24,858 nucleotides of DNA from Cladosporium sp. IMV 00045 (GCA_001931905.2 MSJI02000215.1:1-24858), one strand, 5' to 3'. Numbered from the stretch's first letter, positions 1-9,473 are shown. Translations and numbers: made by a program. The notes: generated from the sequence alone by a model not told the origin.

Positions 1-1305
1 TTAACTAACAACCTCACAGAATTCAAGCGCTATCAACTCTCAACCCTGGTCAACCGCCTCCTCGAAACCGAACAACCCATTCCTTTAGAATTCCTTGTCA
101 ATGGCCAATTCCTGAGAACATCCCTGGACGACTTCCTCACACAGAACGGCATCAGCGCAGAAAACACCCTCAACGTTGAATACGTCAAGGCTCTCGTCCC
201 TCCCCTTCACGTGGCAAGCTACGAGCACGACGACTGGGTTTCCTCCGTTGATGTCCTGTCCGGCTCTTCCGACGCAGCCAAGTGGGCAGGCAGTACCTAT
301 GATGCCTCAAGCCAGCCTCGCGTGCTCTCTGGATCATTCGACAGCATCCTGCGCATGTGGGACACCAGCGCCAACATCATCGCCACCGGACAGGCCCACG
401 CAGCACCCATCAAAGCCACCAAGTTCATCTCCCCAACCCAGATCGTCTCCTCAGGCGCCGACCGCACCCTTCGCCTGTGGAATTACTCAGACGCCGTCCA
501 ACCCGGCCAACAAGGCACTCTGACGCCCACCCTCGAACTGTACGGGCACAAGGGCTCCGTCGACGCCCTCGCCGTGCACGCACCCTCATCACGCATCCTC
601 TCCGCCTCAGCAGACCACACCGTCGGCCTCTGGTCCACGAAGAAATCCGAGAACACCACCGCCCCCGAACACCTCCTCCCGTCCGCCTCGAACAAGCGCC
701 GCAAACTCTCCGCCAACAGCAAACCCAGCCCCCAACGCGGCCCCCTCAGCCTCCTGTCCAAGCACACAGCGCAAGTGTCCGACGTCGCCTTCGACGCCAA
801 AGACCACACCGTCGCCTACAGCACGTCGTGGGACCACTCGCTGAAGACGTGGGACCTGACCACCTCCGCCTGCGTCGACTCGCGCTCCACCCCGCAGCCC
901 CTCTTTTCCGTGCTGCACCTCCCGGACTCCTCGCTGATCGCCTGCGGCACGTCCGCCAAGCACATCACGCTGATCGATCCGCGCGCGTCCGCGCAGACCA
1001 TTTCCGCCATGACGCTGCGCGGCCACACCAACGCCGTCGTCAGCCTGTCCCGCGATCCGAACTCCAGCCATCAGTTCGTTTCTGCCAGCCACGATGGCAC
1101 GTGCCGGATTTGGGACCTGAGGAGCGCGCGCAGCGATGCGAGCGAGCGTGTCGGTGAGAGTGTTTATGTCATTGGCCGTGAGAGCGGGAAGGGTGGCGTC
1201 GCGGGCGATGGCGTCAAGGTTTTCGGCGTGCAGTGGGATGCGGAGGTGGGTGTTGTTAGTGCTGGTGAGGATAAGCAGGTGCAGATCAACAAGGGGCAGT
1301 CGTAG
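1..1305 (+). CDS. YTM1: Ribosome biogenesis protein Ytm1 (WDR12 homologue), 5' end missing
   Basis: Ytm1 is the WD40 subunit of the Nop7-Erb1-Ytm1 (PeBoW) complex, which acts in the nucleolus on 27S pre-rRNA and pre-60S particles and is later removed by the Rea1 AAA+ machine. The frame is open from the first base to TAG at 1303-1305, so the start codon and first residues lie upstream of the window. About 434 codons are visible. The first 65 or so residues form the NLE domain (FLVNGQFLR, LDDFL, TLNVEYV), which binds the Rea1 MIDAS domain in this family. The HDDWVSSVDV motif that follows is typical of Ytm1/WDR12 rather than Nle1. About seven WD repeats can be followed (ILRMWD, TLRLWN, TVGLWS, SLKTWD, TLIDPR, TCRIWD, then an imperfect last blade). 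A basic linker, NKRRKL, lies between blades 3 and 4. No intron is seen. Confidence 0.93.
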   Translation, partial: LTNNLTEFKRYQLSTLVNRLLETEQPIPLEFLVNGQFLRTSLDDFLTQNGISAENTLNVEYVKALVPPLHVASYEHDDWVSSVDVLSGSSDAAKWAGSTYDASSQPRVLSGSFDSILRMWDTSANIIATGQAHAAPIKATKFISPTQIVSSGADRTLRLWNYSDAVQPGQQGTLTPTLELYGHKGSVDALAVHAPSSRILSASADHTVGLWSTKKSENTTAPEHLLPSASNKRRKLSANSKPSPQRGPLSLLSKHTAQVSDVAFDAKDHTVAYSTSWDHSLKTWDLTTSACVDSRSTPQPLFSVLHLPDSSLIACGTSAKHITLIDPRASAQTISAMTLRGHTNAVVSLSRDPNSSHQFVSASHDGTCRIWDLRSARSDASERVGESVYVIGRESGKGGVAGDGVKVFGVQWDAEVGVVSAGEDKQVQINKGQS

Positions 1306-1682
1306 GTGTAATTCTTTGCTTGGAAAAAGGGAGTATGGGCTAGGTATTTTGTATCAGAAGTAAAGTAGAGATTGAAGAATGGAAGGCATTTTGAGACTAG
1401 AAATTGGTTGCTCACCCGTGAAATGCGATTTAGCACTCGTTTGATATACTTGCTTTGTTGTATACATTGACGAAAAGCACAAAAAGAAAAATATCCATGC
1501 GAGCCGACGATATCTGCCAAAAAGCATTGCAACAGGGCTCTTCCCGTAAAATGAATGCAAAGCACGAGCTTTACCAGAGAGAGAAAGAAAAGGAGAACGA
1601 AATAAATAAGACAACAAAAAAACAAACACAAATAATCCAAAGCACAAATCAACATTCACATCCCACAAAGCTCACTCATAAT
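1306..1682. other. Convergent 3' spacer between YTM1 and carboxymuconate cyclase
   Basis: An AT-rich gap of 377 bases between two convergent genes, so it should hold both 3' UTRs. A possible poly(A) signal, AATAAA, is at 1601-1606 on the plus strand. The open frames here are short and have no family resemblance. I see no RNA gene or repeat. Confidence 0.6.
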
Positions 1683-3003
1683 CTAATCATACCAAATAGC
1701 ATTCATCCCAAACCCGGGCTCTTTAACATCCAACCTCGCCACCCTGCCCAAGAACTCTTCCTTCCAGCGATAGATCTCCACAAACCCCTGCTCATCATCG
1801 CACATGGCCAACCACTCGTCGCTCCACGGACACGGGCTGACGGCATTGCTATGCCCGCCGCTGGTGGGGGTGGGGTTCAGACAAATCTGCCTCTCAATAC
1901 TGCCCCCCTCGCCCAGCTTGAAAGCCGCAATGTAGCCCGTGAGAGAAGGCGAGTTGGAGCGGGATGTGGCGAAGAGGTAGGCTCCGCTGGATGATGTGAA
2001 GACGACGTCGGAGCGGTACATTTTCGGGTAGAGTTCTGCGTGGCCCGGCGGGATGAGCGGGTAGGAGTCGTTGTTGTAGATTGGCTCGTGGGTCGCGGGG
2101 TTGATGGTGTAGCTGCAGAGTCGGTTGCCGGATTCCATGAGGGCGTAGAGCGTGCGCGAGTCTTTGGAGAGTTCGACCCAGCGGGGGTGGTCATTGGGAG
2201 CGGGGGCGGAGAGGGAGGAGACGAGGGTTAGTTGGCCGGTGGTGGAGTCCTGGGGTGGCGAGGTTAGTGGGTTTGGAAATATGAGGAGAACAGGACGGGC
2301 GGGCGGCGAACCTTCTTGTGCGTCCAGATCTTGTTGGCCCACATGTCGGCGGAGTAGAGGTACTCCTCATCTTTGTCGAAGACCATGCCGTGAATGGCAG
2401 TGTTATCCTGGTAGGGATAGTTCTGAACGTTCTCCTTCAAGCCGCCGCTCTCGTCGACGGAGAAGACATTCCCGTAGCCCGCGAAATCGTAGAACGGGTT
2501 GCCGTAGACGTTGTAGGGCGGCTTGTTGGCGGCGAGGACGAAGATGGCGCGAGTCTTGGCGTCGGCGTCGTTGGCTTTGGGGTGGCCACCCATGGGGTGT
2601 GATGAGTGGTGCACAATGTCTGAGGGCGAGTTGACGGTGAAAGAGTTCCATTTCTTCATGCCGGCGCCGTAGATTGTTTTCCGGTCGTGGGAGAAGGTCA
2701 TCCAGGAGATAGGCTCATCTTTGGGAATTTCGGTGCGTTTGACCAGTTCGAGAGTGAGCTTTTCATCGTCGAATGCAACGGTGAAGATGGCGCCTGGTGG
2801 CGTCCTGGAATTGGTGTTAGTTGGTGATGTATTGAAGATTCTGGTGGCGACGTGATTCGAAAACACGCGATTGGCATGTTTGAATTATATTTCGTTTCAT
2901 GATATTAGATTTTCAACCTAAGGGCTCAAACATATCATATAGCCGAAGTAATAGACAGAAACGAAAAGACATACCAAGTACCGATCATCAAATGGTGCTT
3001 CAT
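1683..3003 (-). CDS. 3-carboxy-cis,cis-muconate cyclase (CMLE), three exons
   Basis: This enzyme cyclises 3-carboxy-cis,cis-muconate to 3-carboxymuconolactone in the protocatechuate branch of the beta-ketoadipate pathway; the fungal type is a seven-bladed beta-propeller. Predicted exons: 3003-2975, 2804-2312 and 2249-1683, giving 362 aa, close to the Neurospora enzyme. The 29-nt first exon encodes MKHHLMIGT plus the first two bases of Trp. The join gives GTWTPPGAIF, as expected in the family. The second join is THKK-DSTTG. Motifs seen are PISWMTF, GGHPKANDAD, IHGMVF, DHPRW, LMESGNR, GGHSNAVSPCPWSDEW and the C-terminal GFGMNAIWYD. His148, Arg197, Glu213 and Arg271 appear to match the active-site residues proposed for Neurospora CMLE (recalled, not checked). 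Intron 2 has a weak donor (GTTCGC) but a clear CTAAC branch motif and CAG acceptor. No other beta-ketoadipate gene is in the window. Confidence 0.95.
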
Positions 3004-3765
3004 CCTGGCTTGTTGTCTATACCAGTGGCTGCTAATTCGTGAAGGTTGACGTTGACCGATATTTTGCAATCTCGAAAGATTCCTGAACATGGGGAAGGAG
3101 AACAGCAACGACCAGATGAATGTACAGACATGATGTTCTTTCCTTGTCGTCCTCGAGATCCACCATCGGCCACCTCGGAGCAATGCTTAGCCACTTCGGC
3201 AGCCAGTCGCGGGTGTATTAACTTCCTCACGCCCATTCTCAATTACATCGAATAATGACATGGACTCTTGTAGTACCCACGACTTTCTTCATTCATTCTC
3301 CTTCTCCTTCTCCACATCAACTCATCGCCCAAGTCGATCCCTGTGCCTCGTCCAGTCTCACCCGCATTCATACTCAGACCGCCCAATGGCTCGGGCTTAG
3401 CTGCAGAACCACTCCACCCTCCCTCTTCGACTCTGTACTCATGCAGCCCGAAATGCACGAGGTTGGATCTGGCCAGGAGCCATGCCGCACATTCTCACCA
3501 CTCCCGATATACCTCCTTTTCGACTCCTACAATTGAACTGCGCGGCCAACATCACTTGACATCGCCCAGTAACAGCCTCAGCGCGTGAATAATCACAGCT
3601 CATCATACCCACGACTGCCAACGGCGCTTCCGTTCGCTTCAACCAATTCACTCTCTCTCCACTTCACACGCGCCCAGCCTTGCGCAGGCTGCTGCAGCTC
3701 CAGCCATTGGCCTACCCTAGCCAACGCATACATACCAGCAACGTTTTCTTAAATCCTCGCACATA
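3004..3765. promoter_or_regulatory. Divergent promoter region, cyclase (-) and 3766 gene (+)
   Basis: A spacer of 762 bases between two genes reading away from each other. The part nearest the plus-strand gene is pyrimidine-rich (for example the CT-rich run near 3295-3315), as in many fungal leaders. An ATG-started 93-codon frame at 3255-3536 and overlapping frames have no recognisable domain, so I treat them as leader sequence. No specific operator is claimed. Confidence 0.5.
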
Positions 3766-4365
3766 ATGGGCTTCCTCGACGGCGACTTCTTCGGTGGGAC
3801 GTCCTCCACATACGGCAGCTCATCTCGCCATCGCTCGCGCTCAGGAACCCGCTCCACCAGCGGGCGCAGTGGCTACTACGCCCGCCCTTCGGCGTCGCGG
3901 AGCAGCTCTTACCATGGCGGCAATGGCAGCAGCTCGCGCGGCTTCTTCTCTTCCACCGGCAGCGGCGGTTCCTCTCACTACAAGCGAAGGCCGCGCGATG
4001 GCTACATCTCATACCTTGTGCACAGATTGCAGCGCCTGCTGAGGGATCTGTGGCAATATTTCCGGAGACATCCCGTCAAGGCCTTCTTCGCCGTCATCGT
4101 CCCGCTGATCAGCGCTGGAGGCGCCGTGGGAGGACTTCTCAAGGGAATGGGTTTCCGAATCCCGGCTGGGATTAGCAGTGTGCTTGGGACTGGTGGCGGT
4201 TCTGCGAGGGGTGGTGGAGGATACTATGGAAGTCGGGGATACGGAGGCGGCTCAAGTTCTGGCGGATGGGGCGGTTTGAGCAGCTTCCTGGGAGGTGGCG
4301 GTGGTGGAGGTGGCATGGTGGACAATGCCGGGAACATCATCAAGATTGCGAGGATGTTCATGTGA
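3766..4365 (+). CDS. Ser/Gly-rich protein with one predicted membrane segment, unknown function
   Basis: A single-exon frame of 199 aa starting at ATG 3766 after a pyrimidine-rich leader. I do not recognise the family. Residues 1-70 are rich in Ser, Arg and Gly with several SR-like pairs and look disordered. Residues 78-103 are basic and possibly amphipathic (SYLVHRLQRLLRDLW), followed by a hydrophobic segment at about 106-125 (FFAVIVPLISAGGAVGGLL) that could span a membrane. Residues 142-184 are glycine-rich with aromatic residues (GGYYGSRGYGGG), ending in eight consecutive Gly. The C-terminus is short and mixed (NIIKIARMFM). The layout, with a disordered tail, basic helix, one hydrophobic helix and a Gly-rich tail, suggests a small membrane-anchored protein, but that is inference. 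Consistent codon use and a good start context support it being real. Confidence 0.7.
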   Translation: MGFLDGDFFGGTSSTYGSSSRHRSRSGTRSTSGRSGYYARPSASRSSSYHGGNGSSSRGFFSSTGSGGSSHYKRRPRDGYISYLVHRLQRLLRDLWQYFRRHPVKAFFAVIVPLISAGGAVGGLLKGMGFRIPAGISSVLGTGGGSARGGGGYYGSRGYGGGSSSGGWGGLSSFLGGGGGGGGMVDNAGNIIKIARMFM

Positions 4366-4907
4366 GGAAGGCCCGAGGAACACTGGCGACGGCACAGATC
4401 CTGGAGATCATGTAACATGCCATGTGGTGGCGTCCGGAGCAAAAACCATGCAATGTTGCAGATGCGACATAGGAACAAGACACTGATGATTGCACAAAAT
4501 CCGCGGCTATGCTCGCACTGCGATGTCAGTGACATACGGGGAACAAATTGAGAAGCTCGAATGCAACCGAGCATAACGAAATGGGAGTTAAAGGGAGGAT
4601 TTCTGATCTCACGGGATACACGGAACGGCGTTTCAAACATAAGATTCCCTTTCAGGCAGAAACGGGCCACGAGCGATCGGGAAAAACGCCTGGGTTTATG
4701 GTAGACAAACAGCATGTACGCATGTGAATGACATTTTCTCCTTTTTGTCACATGACACCCCATTCACTAGCTTTCATTTGCGCCAGTGCGGCTACATAAT
4801 ATCCAGATTGACGAACGCAGCAGCACACACACACACATCTCTGGGCCCAACAAGACTGAAACGCAACCTCGCCACCGACCACCTCGACAACATATCCACG
4901 CCCAACC
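4366..4907. other. Spacer between two plus-strand genes
   Basis: 542 bases that should contain the 3' UTR of the Ser/Gly-rich gene and the promoter of the next gene. A short CA run (ACACACACACACA) lies around 4825-4838, about 70 bases before the next start codon. The minus-strand frame crossing 4224-4763 is a shadow of the Gly-rich gene. No RNA gene or clear motif is seen. Confidence 0.5.
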
Positions 4908-5076
4908 ATGGCGACTCGAGGCTTCTACACACCCATCCACTCACCACCCTCCTCGCCGCCCGCCATGCCAGCACTCTCACTCTTATCACCACGCTTCCTC
5001 GACCCAAGCGACCACTCCATCGCCTCCCTCTACTCCGACACGCCACTCCTCGAAGGAAACGATAACAGGACCACCC

Positions 5077-5126
<50 letters not shown>

Positions 5127-6095
5127 AATAACAACAACAACAATAACAGCCTCTACATGTCCATCTCCGACTCGGACGACGAAGAACTCATCCCCACCAC
5201 CGGCGGCGGCGGCGTCCTCCTCCCCACCAACTCCCCCTCCGCAAACGGACAACCACCCATCCCCCCTCTCAAACTCCTCCGCCCCCGCTCCTACACTCTC
5301 CCGTCTCCCACCTCCCTCCCACAAACCCTCACACACATACTCCCCACGCGCCCAAAACCCAAACCCATGCTCAAAATCCTGCTAGCCCTCACGCCCCGCC
5401 CCGCCAGCCGAGCGGAGCACACTTTCTTCTCCGCGCTCAGCGCGCGTTTTTGTGCGGATTTCAGCGCGGGAGGGGAGGAGTGGGGGTGTGTGAGTTTGTA
5501 TGCGCATTTGAGGGGGTGGTTGGAGGGGTTCGAGAGTGGCGTGCAAGGCATGGATGTTGATGGGGAGGGGGAGGTTGGGATCGGGGGTATTCACCCTTAC
5601 GCTCTGCGCGCGAAGCTGGCGCAGGAGAGGGAGGTGCAGTGGCGCTTGGGGGTGCCGGTGCTGTTGGGGTTGATTGAGAGGGAGGTCAGGAGGGGGAGGA
5701 GGGCTTTCGTCGTTTGCGGGTTGGGAACGGGGGATTGGGAGGGGATGAGGGCGTTTGCGGACAAGGTGAGTTTGTTGTGGTTTGATGCTTTGAGGAGAGG
5801 GTTGGAGATCTGACGAGGCTACAGATTGCTGAACCGAATGGTGTACTGGCTTTTTTGCCGGTTGTGGATGCTGGTGGGGTCGTGCCGCCAGAGTTTGAGA
5901 GTAGGACGGTGGAGGTGAGTGATTCGTTGAAGTAATGGGCAAGAGTATACATGGTGCTGACACTTCCTTCTGCTCGAATAGATTAAATCGACTGATCCGC
6001 CTCAGATCTACGACGCTCTTCTAGCGGCACTCTATGCCAGGGGCACAATATCTTCAGCAGGTGAGGCGAATGAGCCTATCTTGATCGATGATTGA
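4908..6095 (+). CDS. Protein of unknown function with 23-residue poly-Asn tract, three exons
   Basis: Predicted exons are 4908-5765, 5825-5914 and 5982-6095, giving 353 aa. The start has a strong context (ACCATGG). Intron 1 (5766-5824) and intron 2 (5915-5981) both have GTGAGT donors and AG acceptors and keep the frame (FADK-IAEPNGVLAFLP; TVE-IKSTDPPQIYDALLAALYARG). I do not recognise the family. Residues 1-50 are Pro/Ser-rich (HSPPSSPP). Residues 58-80 are 23 consecutive Asn, followed by an acidic patch (SDSDDEEL). A compact-looking part starts near residue 150 (MLKILLALTPRPASRAEHTFFSALSARFC) and runs to the end, with the hydrophobic strands VPVLLGLI and AFVVCGLG. A GTGAGG at 6061 directly after CAG could be a further donor; using it with an acceptor near 6149 would replace the last residues with about 100 others. 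I prefer the simpler ending ILIDD. Confidence 0.72.
5079..5147 (+). repeat. AAC/AAT trinucleotide microsatellite encoding poly-Asn
   Basis: Sixty-nine bases, 23 in-frame Asn codons, nearly all AAC with a few AAT interruptions toward the 3' end. It lies in the disordered N-terminal half of the unknown protein. The near-pure AAC run should be prone to slippage, so length variation between strains is likely. Confidence 0.95.
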
Positions 6096-6477
6096 GAAGC
6101 CACAGACGTTTGATGATGCTCACTGGTTGGATGAAGAAGTTTCGGCAGCTTGCGAAGGACTGTCAGTGATGATCACTGATGCGAGAGACCATTGTGTCAA
6201 GGAGAGTACTGTTTTAACATTGAGCGCCCGGACAGCACACCCTTCAAAAGAACATTTCTACTCCAGATCACACGCAGAGAGAGCAGAATGCGGTATATCA
6301 GTGACCGCACGTCTTCTGACGACCCCATTTGGTGAGGTGAAGTCTCGTTTAGCTCTGAAGCTTCGCCTGTCATCTATGGCAAGTACGACTCCCTCCAGTT
6401 TCCATTTTCGATATCAACTTGAAAACACACGTATGACAGTCTCCTGAGACCTTTTGAGAAAACCAGGTTACCTCATC
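6096..6477. other. Spacer upstream of PCH2
   Basis: 382 bases between the unknown protein and PCH2, both on the plus strand. An ATG-started 119-codon frame (6088-6447) covers it, but its composition is unlike the neighbouring genes and no domain is visible, so I treat it as 3' UTR plus PCH2 promoter/leader. Confidence 0.5.
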
Positions 6478-8122
6478 ATGGCGGCATCGACCCTGCTAAC
6501 ACCCACGCTCCATGTCGAGGTCCAGCTGACAAGCCCTCCGGTTGGAAGCCTGAACATCCACGCGGCAATGCGCAAAGCCGTTGCCGAATGGATCCAGACC
6601 AACTATGCTACCGTCACCATCGGCAAGCTGGACGACTACCGGGGAATCGACAACAGCATCTACATCCGCTCAATCGAGATCGCTGACTTTACAGGCCCGC
6701 ATGAACCAACCGGCTACTACTCGCTCATAGACGTCGCACTCGACGTCCAAACCTATGTCCTACTCCCAGAAGACGACACAGGCACCCGTCGACGCGTCAA
6801 GCAAGACAGCGAGACTTCCCGCATCGTGGCACTGCCAAACGCTTCACTGCACGAAGAATGGAACTCGCTCGTATTCGACGACGGCTTGCCGTCACGCTTG
6901 CTCCGCTATCTAGTCAGGATGGTGGGAATGATGGGTACGCCTGGCCTCAACATTGCAACCTTCAACTGGAACAAGATCTGCCTACTTTATGGCCCTCCTG
7001 GAAGCGGTAAGAGCACGCTTTGCCGTGCTCTCGCGCAGAAGCTCAGCATTCGTACTAGCGACTTTTTTCCAAAAGCGACGCTTGTTGAGATCAATGCAAA
7101 TGCCATGCTCAGCAAGTATTTCGGCGAAAGTGGCAAGCTTATCGAGAGCACGTTTGAGAACGTGCAGAGTATTGCGATGGATCGCTCGACTTTCGTGGTT
7201 GTGGTCATTGACGAAGTCGAGACTATTGCCTCGTCTCGTCAACGTGTTTCGAGCAGTGGCGAGTGCAGTGATGGACTTAGGGTGAGTCTACCTGTGCCAT
7301 GGCCCATTGTGTCAGGTGATCTATACTTATGGATTGCCAAAGGCAACAAACCAGCTCTTGACCGCTCTTGACCGTCTGCGCCACCTGCCGAACATTCTCG
7401 TTTGCTGCACTAGCAACCTGATCGAAGCTATCGTACGACATCAAACTATTCCCAAATGCATGTTTAGATACATCTGTACTGACTCTTCGAAGGATCCTGC
7501 CTTCCTCGACCGTGTCGACATAAAGCAGCACGTCCCTTCCCCTTCCTCAGCAGCAGTCTACAACATCTTCCGCAGCTGTATCAACGAGCTCATGCGAAGC
7601 AAACTGCTCGCCGGCGAGACCACCAGGATCAGCTGCAACGGACCCGAAGAATCTCAAACCTCGAAGTGGTCGCCGCCACAATCAGCGCAGCGGTCTCGAT
7701 CTCCCTACCCTACCCGCAACAAGAGACGCCGCACAGCAGCTTCAGCACGCACCCCATCGCCCACCACGCAGCAGACTTCCAGCTCGCAACTCATCGTTGC
7801 TTCCTCTCCCGCAGAGGAGAACTGGACTGCCAACAGTGACGATAGCGACAACGAACAACAAACGATCCCCACGCTCCCCACCACCCTCATGACTCAATAC
7901 CAAGACCCTTCCAGTCCAGGCCAACGGATCTGGACTCTTGCTCAGAAGTGCCAGGATTTGCAGTTCAGTGGTCGTACGCTGCGACGTCTCCCGGTGTTGG
8001 GTCTGGCGATGTATACATGGGGAGGCAGAGTCGGCATGAGTGAGGCGGTTAGTGCTCTGGAAAGGGCTGTTGAGGAGGAGATTCTTGCGATGAGGAATGG
8101 GAAGGTTGATGGGAAGGAGTGA
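6478..8122 (+). CDS. PCH2: Pch2/TRIP13 AAA+ ATPase (pachytene checkpoint protein 2), three exons
   Basis: Pch2 is a hexameric AAA+ remodeller that unfolds HORMA-domain proteins (Hop1/HORMAD, Mad2) and acts in meiotic chromosome-axis control, the recombination checkpoint and spindle-checkpoint silencing. Predicted exons: 6478-7281, 7343-7432 and 7493-8122, giving 507 aa. The start is the first in-frame ATG (context ATCATGG). The N-terminal substrate-recognition region (LHVEVQLTS) precedes Walker A GPPGSGKS at 172-179 (Lys178), Walker B VVVVIDEVE with Asp245/Glu246, then NQLLTALDRLR, a sensor-1 region CCTSN, the FLDRVDIKQHVPSPSSAAVY block and the sensor-2-like FSGRTLRRLPVLGLAMY near 456-472, a hallmark of the family. 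Joins restore GLR-ATNQ and IEAI-DPAFLDR. Residues of about 340-442 are an inserted Ser/Pro-rich segment with a basic NKRRR cluster, which makes the protein longer than the roughly 430-aa animal form. Confidence 0.95.
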
Positions 8123-8441
8123 GTATGAGCTGAAGAGAGGGTCGGTAAGGGAAAGGTAGTAGCTCTTGAGAGAATGGCAGGTCTAACGAGATCGACACGT
8201 ACAATGCGCATGGCCCATTACGACAAATATACTGAAATGAACTCCCAATTACGTCTTTCTGTTTTTGTTCACGAAAACATTGAGAGCCTGCCTTTCTCCA
8301 TCCGCAAAGATACAACGATAGCCATCGTTTCGCTTCATTTTCTCGCCTTGCCAATACAGAATTATTCAATCTTCCAACTTGATAATACAAATATTGCTTT
8401 GAACATAACTCCCGAGCCAGTCTTCAATTTGAACTAAACCT
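8123..8441. other. Convergent 3' spacer after PCH2
   Basis: 319 AT-richer bases between the 3' ends of PCH2 (+) and the small membrane protein (-). It should hold both 3' UTRs. I see no gene, repeat or RNA structure. Confidence 0.5.
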
Positions 8442-8977
8442 CTATTTGCCCTTCTCGTTGCCATAATGGGCCTGAGTGTACGCGGCACCCACACCGTTGG
8501 TGCTTCCGACCTTCTGGTCCGCGTGCGACTTCTCGAACGTTGGCGTCGAGATGCCCTTGGCGTGTTCTTGATTGGAGATGGTGTTTTCGGGGTTTCCTGT
8601 GGTGGATTTGTCAGAGGACATGCAAGGTTGGTGATGTGTGATGTGGCGGTGGGATGAAACAGGGCTGGTGCTTTGCAACGAAGCAGATGGTTATGCAAAG
8701 GGATGTTACGTACCTCTGGGAGTCGCCACGGCGGGCATGTGAGTGTTCGAACCGCCCTGGGCGGCGTATCTTGAGCCTACGTTCTGCACGCCTTGGGTTT
8801 CGAAGACGTTTCTGTAAGACAGCAAGTCAGCTGGTGTCAATATGGAGCACGATCTTCCCAAGTTTCGAGCACTCACGACGTGGGAGAAGTGGCCTTTGCG
8901 GATCGTGGGAACATGAAGACCAGAGCACCTACGCCGCCTGCGGCGAGGGCCATGTTGCGGGGAGTGAAAAAGGACAT
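8442..8977 (-). CDS. Small membrane-anchored protein, 117 aa, three exons, unknown function
   Basis: Predicted exons are 8977-8877, 8811-8714 and 8596-8442. Introns 8876-8812 (GTGAGT...ACAG) and 8713-8597 (GTACGT...ACAG) keep one frame through all three short exons, which supports a real gene although each exon alone is small. The protein starts MSFFTPRNMALAAGGVGALVF. Residues 9-23 are a hydrophobic segment after a short, weakly basic N-terminus, and FPRSAK follows. This could be a single-pass anchor or a mitochondrial signal-anchor (inference). The rest is polar: NVFETQGVQNVGSRYAAQGG, then ATPRGNPENTISNQEHAKG, ending in YTQAHYGNEKGK. I do not recognise a named family. It shares a divergent 496-bp promoter region with ADE8. 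Confidence 0.75.
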
Positions 8978-9256
8978 TCTCTTTATTGAATTCGGGTGGA
9001 TGTTCAATTGGTCGATCAAATTGATTCGAAGAGTATAGGGTAGTTGGTACGAATGTCGACAAAGCAAATGGGATTCAGAAAATCGAGAAGAAGGTGGGAG
9101 AAAAGAATGACGGAATGATCGAACGTCACATCCCAATGTTTATACTCAGACGATTGACCCTGTCATCCAAGCACCCAATAAACTCACCACTGCTCCATTG
9201 ATCTTGTTACGCGCAATTTGCGATGGTTGATGTCATTATAGCTGTCAATGCGGAAG

Positions 9257-9262
9257 CACGTG
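9257..9262. promoter_or_regulatory. CACGTG E-box in the ADE8 divergent promoter
   Basis: A CACGTG palindrome followed by AAT, about 210 bases upstream of ADE8. CACGTG is bound by fungal bHLH factors of the Cbf1/Pho4 type. Function here is inferred from sequence and position only; a chance match is possible. Confidence 0.3.
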
Positions 9263-9349
9263 AATCGATCTGATCTCTCTAGCTCGCGGCCCCACGCACA
9301 GGAGCGGCCCGGCATGAGCTTGTCCAAACCCTAGTTTCTGCCCGCTGCA

Positions 9350-9355
9350 GAGTCA
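9350..9355 (-). promoter_or_regulatory. TGACTC element (Gcn4/Cpc1- or Bas1-like) upstream of ADE8
   Basis: TGACTC on the minus strand (GAGTCA on plus), about 120 bases before the ADE8 start codon. In budding yeast, TGACTC is the core used by Bas1 and Gcn4 at purine genes including ADE genes, and Cpc1/CpcA bind similar cores in filamentous fungi. Its place in a purine-gene promoter is suggestive, but a six-base match is weak evidence. Confidence 0.35.
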
Positions 9356-9473
9356 CTCTACAGACTTCAATGCCCCTCATTTAAGTTTATCAAGCAGGCG
9401 AGAATCAACACAAACACCTTCAAACACTCACCCGCACACACAGAGTATCTCAAACTCTAATACCACCATCACC

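Larger units (their letters stand above)
8978..9473. promoter_or_regulatory. Divergent promoter region, small membrane protein (-) and ADE8 (+)
   Basis: A 496-bp spacer between two divergent genes. It holds a CACGTG palindrome and a TGACTC element, listed separately, and a CA/CT-rich leader just before the ADE8 start. No longer open frame in it is convincing. Confidence 0.5.

Noticed and set aside
357..1157. Long plus-strand frame (266 codons) within YTM1
   Set aside because: Arg/Pro-rich shadow in another frame of a clear WD40 gene.
6088..6447. 119-codon frame between the poly-Asn gene and PCH2
   Set aside because: No domain, composition unlike its neighbours, overlaps the previous gene's stop; kept only as a possible alternative 3' exon.
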